In this document: one piece after another, positions 56,419 through 64,000 of the stretch
Numbering within the stretch: position 1 is the stretch's first letter
How the letters are laid out: each line of letters begins with the position of its first letter
From: Gnomoniopsis sp. IMI 355080
Taxonomy: Eukaryota > Ascomycota > Sordariomycetes > Diaporthales > Gnomoniaceae
Direction of reading: 5' to 3'
Length of the DNA stretch: 64,000 nucleotides
Assembly (NCBI GenBank): GCA_027946555.1
Contig: JAPEVC010000083.1
Location: 1-64,000 of the forward strand
Notes under the pieces: model-generated
What the model was told of the DNA's origin: nothing
Seen by the model: the letters and a program-made list of their open reading frames with translations, nothing else
Database searches by the model: none
Made by a program: the position numbers and the translations under genes

Positions 56419-57488
56419 ATGGCAGCAACAGGCTTTGTGACAACTGTCACTGGCTCAGCCACTTCTTTCCTTCCTTTAACAACCCAAGGCACATCGGGCG
56501 GAGCAGAGTGCGCGGCTGCAATTTACAAACAAGCCAACGACGGGAATTTCTTGGCTTGTAAGTCTTCATCATTTCTTGGTATCCCTACTGTTATACTGTT
56601 CGCTTTGATTTGTCCACAATCGTCTTTACTTTGCAATATCTAATTCGGGTCGATCTGTGAATAGGGGACCCTTGGTGGGTTACAGAAGTAAATAGCGCTC
56701 TCTCGACATGCTGGCCACCGCAGGCAACATCATGGTGGAACCAAGACAGTTCGGAAACTACTACGGTCCTGGGCGAATTGTTTGTCTGTCCAAGTTCGTA
56801 CCACGAAGTGCTCACCTCCTCCGTCGATCACCACACTACGCAAACGTTCTGCTGTCCGACCAGCTATAGTCTCTACGCGGTCGAATTCGACAGGCCCTCG
56901 TTCCCCTCACAATGCATATCAACATTGACAGAAGGACAGAAGCTGAGCTATCGCACGGTCAGCAACGTGCTTAGCGGGGGCAGCACGAATTCGGCAACAT
57001 CAAGCACTGTCGGTGACGAAATCATAACCATCTATGGAATTCCCGTGAATGGTCTCAATGTGGTCTCAACTACTTCCACGAGTACCAACGCTGAGGTCAC
57101 CACATCCTCGACTAGAACTACTGGTGAAGCAATAACTATGACGGCTTCGGCAAGCGCGTCGCCAGCTCAGAGCAGCTCTTCCTCGCGTGGTGGACATATC
57201 TCCGTGGTGGGAGCTGCCGTGGGTGCTTCTATGGGCGCGGTGGCTGGCATCATGCTTCTCACCGCGGGCTTGTTTATACTATGGAGGAAGAAAAAAAGGG
57301 ACTTAGAATATGTGGTCTCGGCTACCGGTCATGAGATGGAAGCTCCAGGAGGTGGTTTTGGAAAGAGTGGCACACCTTCGAAGGCAAAAATATCGGACTA
57401 TGCTGTGGAAATGGACAGCGACCGTCAATATGCGGTGTACGAGCTTCCCGCAAATACACATAGCCATCATAGTGGGGCAATGCGATGA
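56419..57488 (+). CDS. Single-pass membrane protein with Ser/Thr-rich ectodomain
   Basis: 320 residues from exons 56419-56557 and 56665-57488 (107-nt intron; the joint gives NFLAWDPWWVTEV). The N-terminal 140 residues have conserved-looking Trp and Cys residues (STCWPPQATSWWNQ, LFVCPSSYHEV, TFCCPTSYSLY). A Ser/Thr-rich stalk (150-222), one membrane helix at about 226-252 and a basic stop-transfer WRKKKRD follow, then a 65-residue cytosolic tail. This is the layout of fungal cell-surface or wall-sensor-like proteins, though no WSC domain is seen. There is no clear N-terminal signal peptide, so the helix may act as signal-anchor, or an upstream exon is missing. Confidence 0.8.
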
Positions 57489-58411
57489 TAGAAAGGCCTT
57501 GGGAAATGATTCATGGGCCCGTGATGTCGGTTTCCAGCGATGTCCGTCACAAAAGTATGAAAAAGCCCTTCGGGAGCTTTTTGGGTGCTCTCGAGCTCTT
57601 ATATCAATTGAAACGTGGTTTCGAGACTACGGAGAGCCTCTATTCTCAATCTGTTGAAGCCTGGTGTGGCGAGACATAGTCCCTCCATTCCTCCCCTTCT
57701 TATAATGTAGCCTCGTGTCACACATAACGTTGGGTGTCTCGAAATTTGCTTATTTTGCCCAATCGTCAAATTTGGGCTGCAAATTTAAGGCCATCTCGTC
57801 CCATAGTAGCCATTGGTGACTTGAACAAGACCCAACATTCGCTCATAGTTTGGCAATTTAAAAGAAAGTGTCCATTAGTTTCTATGACTGACGGCCGTTT
57901 ATCCGCAACACGGTTATATTTGACTTCACTCTAAGAGAGAGAGCTATGTACCAACTTATAATCTTATAGGAGGTGGAGTTATATATTTGCAAGTTTAGCT
58001 GCCCGTGGAACCTTGTATAGATATTGTCCTAAAGCTCTTGATATATATAATGAGGACTGCAATGCTACTAACTCCCTAACCTTCACATAAGCTTGTTTTC
58101 CTTGAGTATGCTAGTGAAAGACTAGTCATAGGGTCCCTAGAGCACTGCCGTCCGCCGTTCCAAAATTCTTATAACTTCGTAAATAACCACCTCGGCTAAC
58201 GATGTGGTATCGTCTGGCCCCCGCCCCCCCGGCCTAGCCACACCGAGCAGGAACATTACCTTTGAGCGGGCGATAAATCAACAATGAAACAGCCACGAGC
58301 CTCCGGTACCCGAGAAGTTCATGCATCCAGTATCTGCCGCAGCTTGCTTGTGGACTACGTTCTCGCGGTTTATGTCGCTATAGAGCCACAGCGACACACC
58401 TGAGTCTCAGT

Positions 58412-58576
58412 CTATCCGATAGAGGAGCCCTTCTGGGTATTGCAGTTGGTCGGAATAGTGCCGCTGAAGTACGAGTTAACTGTCGTGCCGCATGTTTTGT
58501 AGTAGTAGACGGATATCGAGCCTGCGTTGGCGAGACTCACGAAGAGGGTAAAAATAAGGCTGCTAGTAGAAACCAT
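58412..58576 (-). CDS. Candidate small secreted peptide, 54 aa
   Basis: ATG 58576 to TAG 58412-58414. Residues 1-18 are a good signal peptide (MVSTSSLIFTLFVSLANA). The mature part is about 36 residues with two Cys (ISVYYYKTCGTTVNSYF, PTNCNTQKG). A TATA-like run on the minus strand is about 200 nt upstream (near 58780). Past the TAG the same frame continues with TETQVCRCGSIAT and then further stops (TAA, TAG). TAG and TAA could derive from CAG and CAA by C-to-T change, so it may be a longer protein broken by RIP rather than a natural peptide. Confidence 0.4.
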   Translation of the reverse strand: MVSTSSLIFTLFVSLANAGSISVYYYKTCGTTVNSYFSGTIPTNCNTQKGSSIG

Positions 58577-58889
58577 AGTGACTTGAGATTTCTGATCCCA
58601 GTGTTCACTGACTTAAATTGGTGCAGATTTGGAGGCTGGAAAAGTGTTAGATCATGGTCCAAGGAAGTGAGAAGGTACCATCACTGAAGAATGCATACCG
58701 CCGCCAATTTGGAAAGAAAGCTTTCCAAGGTGATGTTGAGGATACTGCACTAGTGGAATTGTGTGTTCTTGAGCATGCGGTAGGAGCTATATTTATAGCA
58801 CTTCATTGTTATGGGTGTACATGTAGAAACAGGTTGGTAAGAAACGCCGCCAGCCTCGTTAATGCTCTTATCAATGCCCTAGTGTGGCA

Positions 58890-59050
58890 GGTCTGCCAGA
58901 TCTCACAAACTTGGTAGATATCTTACACATATACCCAACTTGACCTTGACCGGTCTGCCGCTTTGGTAGATGTCTTACACAATTAATCTTTTCCGCAGGA
59001 CTGGTCTGCTAAATCTTCCCAATGCTTGCAGGTGTCTCGCATATGCCCAA
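58890..59050 (+). repeat. Three diverged tandem repeat copies
   Basis: GGTCTGCC/T occurs at 58890, 58952 and 59003. A second block, TTGGTAGATATCTTACAC (58911-58928), recurs as TTGGTAGATGTCTTACAC (58963-58980) and, more diverged, near 59026. Spacing is 62 and 51 nt. Aligned differences are nearly all A/G or C/T, as RIP would leave. Confidence 0.6.
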
Positions 59051-61411
59051 TAAGATTAGAGGTTGGCGTCGAATCGCAGAAATTCAAATGTCGTTGTCGT
59101 GGGATTATCCCATGGCCAGCCGCATTGACACTAAATTATGTCCATTTTGAGGTGATTGAATCACTAACTCCAACCTTGAAGCCACTGACCACCCAGATAT
59201 CCCGTCCGGAGCTTAGCTTCTTAGGAAGGCTATAGTAACAGGCAAGTATAGTATCCTTCTGGTTGACTAGGACATTCGTGGAGCTTGTACCTTCTATATG
59301 ATATTATCACCAAAATAAGAGCAGCAACAAACATATTATAAGAATTATATTCCAAAGTTGCTAACTTCGAATTGAGCTACGGGTAGTGGAAGTGAAAAAG
59401 GCATTGGTTATGACTGAAGAATCAGGCCCGACAAGCATCGTGTCTCTCACCGTAGCTTCGCACTCAGCTGTCTCTTCGTATACGCTTATCGCGAAGCCTA
59501 AGGCATAACACGGTGTAAGCCTGTGACGACTCGACGCATAAAGACAAAACTATCCAGTGTACCTTAATGCAACCAGTTCACCAGCATATGGTGGGGCGGG
59601 AGTCGAACTGTAAGCGGCCCGATGCTTACCCTATACAGGTGACACTAACCTTGGAACCTTGAGATAACGCATAAGGCTTTCTTTATAACTTCCAGTGGAG
59701 ATACGTCTGCTTATGCTCTGCTTAACATGGGAAATTTTGATGATATCTGATATTGGCTGAAGAATGAACCTCCAGACTTCATCACCCTAACCCACATTGA
59801 AATTCTTTCGTGAGCACCAGGGGTGCTGTGGCAATGACCTAACTTTGTCTATCAGGGCTAGAGCTGGGTCCAGCTTTGAAAGCCGGTTTGCTGGATATAT
59901 GTTCTGGGCCTAGGTTGGCCTTTCTTCAATCCAGCTATAATTCGTGGTGCCTCAAAGCTCTGAATTTTCATAGTGAGTCTTATAACAGTGGAAGCAATCT
60001 TTAGCTTCATTGTATGAGATGTGGAGCCATTACTTATATCTGTTCCTATGCTCAAGTTGGCCTTATGCTAATCTCGCCTTTATAAATGGTCACGGGTCTC
60101 TAGGAGGAACTTGATTATAGCGCCCGGAGTGCTTAGCTCTTAAATCGATTTATTATCTTCAACGTCGTCGTTAAAATGTCGAACTACATGCTAAGATAAA
60201 TTCCTAAGAAGCATGTCAAGGTCATTTTAATGCTTGTGTTGACTTGATCAAAACGTGGAACTTGAAAAGGTGGCGTCCCTAACGAAAAAAAGAGAAGACA
60301 AAAGAAAAACCCTCATGCCACCTTGCATTGAGCCCTTACACCATCTGTATTCATCCGCATAGAGCTCGGTGTAATGATATTGGGTTTACGTCGACTAGCT
60401 GGAAATAAGAACCTACCTAGATAGGAGTTTCACTCTTATACTATCCTTAGTCGTCGGTTTCGGCGATCGAGGAAGATGCAGTTCAAGCATCGATTTTTCA
60501 TTCGTTCCTCGGCACAATTCATACTAGAAGAGGGCTTACGCATTCCTCGCAATTGTTGCGGGCTATAACGCTTTGTTTACACGGCTGTGAAATCAAGAAG
60601 CGCGTATTGCTACGCAGTCTTCTTCCCACAATTTTGAATAATGGCTTTATAGGCGCCAGTGGAACTGGAACTGCACGGAAACATAAAAGGTTGCAACAGC
60701 CAGCTTTGTCAGTATCTCGTGCCAGCGCTGAGCGAGGATGATCACACGAGCTCCATAGAACTCAAATTCATGCCTCGCCTGTGTCGTTAATGCACAAACA
60801 TTCCTTCTAATGCCCAATACTCACAACGAACGCTTCCGCTGCCTAAGGATCCTGCACTTCCGGCGTAGTGCAGACGAGGGGAAACAGTGGCAACACGATA
60901 GGGAGAAAGAAGGAACGAGACAGGCAGATGATCTCGGACTATTATAGGCCAGTGACGGCGTAGTCACATCTTCGCCAGGAGGCTATTAATATTGATCATC
61001 GTTTCTATAGCCGCGTATGCCAGACTAAGACTATATTAGAATTTAGGTATAGATCTGCATTAGCCTCGAGAGGATTACAGCTCGACTCCTCCACTAGAAG
61101 CTCCGATCCCTGATTCAAGGGGACCAGTCGAGTTGGTTTCGGCACGAACCACTCGCTAATGTGATAGCTCGTCATTTGCTCCAACACAAAGTACGCCGTC
61201 CTTGTAGGTACGAGCCAAGCCGGCGCATTTGGAAATTATAGTGTAGTCACGCGCACACAAATTTTACCCACAGCCTCTCGTCTGGAACATTCATTACCTC
61301 TTCCATTCCTAGCCCTCTTGGGATCTCAAAGACTTGATTCAATTCTGGACGCAAATCTCCGTGCGATATTCCGCTCTTCCCAGACACGACTCGAATTCCC
61401 AACTCTCTAAA

Positions 61412-61906
61412 ATGCCACATTGGGTTCGAAAATTGTTCAGCCGCAAGGCAAATGCAGATTGTACGACCGAGATCCCACGGGAGGCAGAAACTTCAGCACC
61501 AATCTCTTTCCCACCACCGCCATACAGGGAGTCAATCCTGCCCGCGATCACCGAGAGGACCGGAGACATACACACGCTCCATAAGAAGCTTACCCGAGCC
61601 AAGACAGCTGAACGCCGTGCAAAGGCCCGCCGCGCTAAAAAAAAGGATAAGAAGGTTGTGGTCGGATTTGCGATCGAGAAGGCGGAGCGTGCGTTGGAGC
61701 GCTACCAGCGGGCCCGCCAATACGAAGATGAGCTTCAGGAGGAGCTGGTATCGGCTGGGAGAGAGGTGAATAGGCTGTGGGTGCTACTGCAAGACTCTGC
61801 TCGAGCTATGCGCGAGGAGGCAGATTACTTGTTCGCCCTTGTCGAGCCGGACGAGCCGGACGAAGGGTGTAGCTCCATCGTGGCCATTAGCGATTCAAAC
61901 TCATAA
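61412..61906 (+). CDS. Small orphan protein with a basic coiled-coil segment, 164 aa
   Basis: A single exon with the start in good context (CTAAAATG). The N-terminus is basic (MPHWVRKLFSRKANAD). A Pro-rich stretch SFPPPPYRES follows. Residues about 60-140 are a Lys/Arg/Glu-rich helix (KLTRAKTAERRAKARRAKKK, then EKAERALERYQRARQYEDEL), and the end is acidic (VEPDEPDEG). There is no signal peptide or membrane helix and I recognise no family. It could form a coiled-coil dimer. Confidence 0.6.
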   Translation: MPHWVRKLFSRKANADCTTEIPREAETSAPISFPPPPYRESILPAITERTGDIHTLHKKLTRAKTAERRAKARRAKKKDKKVVVGFAIEKAERALERYQRARQYEDELQEELVSAGREVNRLWVLLQDSARAMREEADYLFALVEPDEPDEGCSSIVAISDSNS

Positions 61907-62442
61907 AGGGTCTATGCGTAGTTTTGTCTCTTATAGCAAAATTCTATTCAACTTTGCATTCTTAATACTTTACCACGATGGTCCAGTCTATCAGCCACAC
62001 AACCTTCAGCTTCAACAAGTTCGCCCTGCCAACTCGAAAACATGCGGCCCGGTCTCCCTATTAAGCACCCATCTTTATGTTAACCCCATTGTAAGCGTGA
62101 ACCAGGTCTATATATCCTGAATTCCATGAAGCTAAGCATTATATTTAGGTAGTACTAAGTGAGAACAGGGCATCACTGGAAAAAGGGTTATAGTCAGGAA
62201 TTGATTCAATTTGATTATTCGGAAGCCGCTATTAACAACGACAACCTTCATATCTTGTGCCGTGGAACTCGTGGAAACCGTCGGTATAAAATAATGAGCG
62301 ATCCTCTACGTCTTCCAGGTCGTTATTAATGTGTAGGTTCGGGCTTTATACTAATGTTTTCAGTAGTTTACTCTATATAAATTTCATGAAATTATTGGAA
62401 CTCTTCTGTGCCGGCCTTAGATACCTGAGTAGTCACCTAGTT
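61907..62442. other. Intergenic, convergent flanks
   Basis: 536 nt, AT-rich. No feature is supported. Confidence 0.5.
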
Positions 62443-63741
62443 CTATTCAAGGAAAGGCTTAAGTTCGTTCTCTGTCCAATCCCAAAGTTGTGTAGCTAGA
62501 TTCTGATCCAAGCACCAAGCCGTATAAGACCTAGTAGGTATACCTACAGGCTCGTACATCTCCCCTGGGACTGCCTTATCCTTAGGAACACCAACAGTCC
62601 AGACTTGATTCCAATGGCCTTGGTCATCGTCTAGGAATCGATTTATATTCCCTAAGTGCACAATCATCTTGTCGAGATACCTGGTAATGAATGAAGTCAA
62701 TAATCATTGATTCTGTTATACGTTGAAGTTTGAACGTCGGATAATAAACAAAGCCTTCTAAGCCGGACTTACCCAAGACTTGTTACTAAGCCCGTGTTAC
62801 TCGGTCCAGGATCAGCGATGAGTGTGAGAATCTCGGGGTATCGCCTCGATAATTCTTTCCCGTAAAGCAAGTTTGCCAATTTGCTTTGAGCATAACGTTG
62901 CCATTTTCCCAAAATCCAATAGGCCTGTGTGGTTTTGAGGTCTTTGAAAGCAATACCCCCACGAGGAGCAAGGACTAAAGCGAGGCTTGAGATCGGGATG
63001 ATACGAGCTTCACCATATAGCTTCACTGTCTCCTGGAGCAGGGGAAGCAGCTTTCGGATAAGTAAGGCATGAGCGATATGATTGATGCCAAAGTGAAGCT
63101 CGTAGCCGTCTGTTGTCTGTTAAATTAAGGCCCAGTCAGTATCTACAATAGTTATGGGTCAACAGTACAAGTTGAGAAGCTTTGAAAAAGACTGGGACAT
63201 GATGTCAACATTATGATGACACCTGAGCACAGCCTAAATGGTTCAAATAATGCACCTTGATCACGAAGTAGAAAGTCGATTGGCCTCCAAGGACCAGTGA
63301 GAGAGACTGAGTGACCTACAAGTCCTGGCGGGAGGGCCATAATGCCAGCATTAGCCATGAGCACATCGAGGCGAGACTCCTTTGCTAGAATTTGGTCTGC
63401 TGCTTCCTTCACCGAAGTGAGGTTGGCATGGTCGCATCGGATCCATTCCAGCTTGGTGTTCGTGATACCGAGGGACTTGATGTTGTTGATAGTCTGCTGT
63501 GCCGCAGTCGCATTCCGCCCGGTAATATAAATCTTGGCGGGGTGGCGGCTCGCCAGCATTTTAGCTGTTGCAGCTCCGAGGCCATTGGTCCCTATGGTGA
63601 AAGAATTATCATCTTTGATATATCTGTGAGGTGAGGAACTTTGGGGCGTCAAATGCAGGTGCACTAACCACCGGTGATGAGCAAGACCTTGCCCCGTAGC
63701 TCGGGCACGTCACGCTCGAGATTGAAGTCTAGCTTGACCAT
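62443..63741 (-). CDS. Short-chain dehydrogenase/reductase (retinol dehydrogenase-like)
   Basis: 308 residues from exons 63741-63669, 63591-63320, 63116-62773 and 62680-62443 (introns 77, 203 and 92 nt). The Rossmann NAD(P)-binding motif TGGTNGLG is at 23-30, and LMANAGIM is the NAG motif after strand 4. The active site has Ser at 158-159 (PISS) and the YAQSK catalytic Tyr190-Lys194. DPGPSNTGLVT follows, and the C-terminal GEMYEPVGIPT segment is typical of fungal members near WW-domain oxidoreductase/retinol dehydrogenase types. The first intron splits the glycine motif. The second intron is unusually long (203 nt) but keeps frame at both ends. The substrate is unknown. Confidence 0.9.
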
Positions 63742-64000
63742 TTTGGAAGCTGTTGAGTAACAATTGCTGGCTGACAAGATTGTGAGAAACTGAGGACCAT
63801 TTCTATGAGTGTGCCAAGTTTGAGAGAAGTTCGATATTGGGTTGACGGAATATTAAGTAATTTGGACTCAAGCGGGGTCATGTCATGCAGGGACCCAGTT
63901 GGCTCAGCCGCACTGGCAGCCTGGGGTGGTATTTTCTACACCTACCTGAATTTAAAAGGGAAGTCTCTGAAGAGTTGGTTGTCACAATATACCTCCTGGG
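63742..64000. other. Upstream region of the dehydrogenase gene, window edge
   Basis: No feature is supported in the last 259 nt. Confidence 0.5.

Larger units (their letters stand above)
57489..61411. other. Gene-poor stretch, about 3.9 kb
   Basis: Contains the small secreted-peptide candidate (58412-58576) and diverged repeats (58890-59050). The rest is AT-richer with many short broken frames. Near 59585-59650 (minus) there is a tRNA-like TTCGACTCCCGC block that does not fold as a tRNA. No transposon protein is recognisable. Confidence 0.45.

Noticed and set aside
59585..59660. tRNA-like sequence on the minus strand (TTCGACTCCCGC, with a GTAAGC/GCTTAC hairpin)
   Set aside because: The T-stem does not pair, the anticodon loop would be 8-10 nt, and no matching 5' acceptor strand is present. 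At best a decayed tRNA fragment.
59858..60055. 65-codon minus frame thought to be a retroelement gag remnant
   Set aside because: No zinc knuckle, protease or polymerase motif nearby and no LTRs seen.
1..64000. A secondary-metabolite cluster covering the window
   Set aside because: No polyketide synthase, non-ribosomal peptide synthetase, terpene synthase or prenyltransferase is present; the enzymes are dispersed and of unrelated types.

Overview
The window is nuclear DNA from a filamentous ascomycete (Pezizomycotina, probably Sordariomycete-like; the species cannot be fixed from the sequence). The evidence is short 50-110 nt GT-AG introns in most genes, and gene families typical of these fungi: Zn2Cys6 regulators, a fungal-rhodopsin/PTH11-like membrane protein, an eqolisin and a sedolisin protease, a BCS1-like AAA ATPase, a LaeA/UMTA-like methyltransferase and an intradiol dioxygenase. 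Exon structures were assembled by hand from splice consensus, reading-frame continuity and family motifs. No rRNA, convincing tRNA, CRISPR array or intact transposon was seen.

Layout, left to right. 0.9-10.2 kb: a Zn2Cys6 transcription factor, an orphan single-exon gene, an orphan Cys/His-containing protein, and a ferroportin-type iron exporter that converges on it with a 14-nt gap. 12.5-15.2 kb: a seven-helix rhodopsin-like protein converging on a secreted apple/PAN-like Ser/Thr-rich protein. 15.7-19.5 kb: a Cys-rich gene candidate, a cupin gene with an inferred GC-AG intron and a nonsense codon that strands its last exon, and a SAM methyltransferase. 21-24 kb: a BCS1-like ATPase and a secreted glutamic (G1) protease. 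26.5-27.9 kb: a disordered protein with an 18-bp coding minisatellite. 30.9-32.8 kb: a secreted S53 tripeptidyl-peptidase. 34.5-39.1 kb: an acidic orphan, a multi-pass DUF7703-type membrane protein and an extracellular intradiol dioxygenase. 41.9-43.6 kb: a protein with about 14 tandem CCCH-type Cys/His units and a long charged coiled coil. 49.1-57.5 kb: a regulator with two tandem Zn2Cys6 clusters, a type I sulfatase, a DUF5672-type protein and a single-pass membrane protein. 57.5-61.4 kb is gene-poor, with diverged repeats and one small secreted-peptide candidate. The right end holds a small coiled-coil orphan and a short-chain dehydrogenase.

Functionally the region is mixed, not one clear biosynthetic cluster. 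Four products are secreted (G1 protease, S53 protease, intradiol dioxygenase, apple-like protein), which fits extracellular nutrient acquisition. The cupin-methyltransferase pair could be the remains of a small metabolic unit. The strongest novelty candidates are the Cys/His-array coiled-coil protein, the cupin gene with its non-canonical intron and stranded exon, the tandem-cluster regulator, the frame-preserving intron beside the BCS1 Walker A motif, and two short repeats whose copies differ almost only by transitions, as expected from RIP (repeat-induced point mutation).
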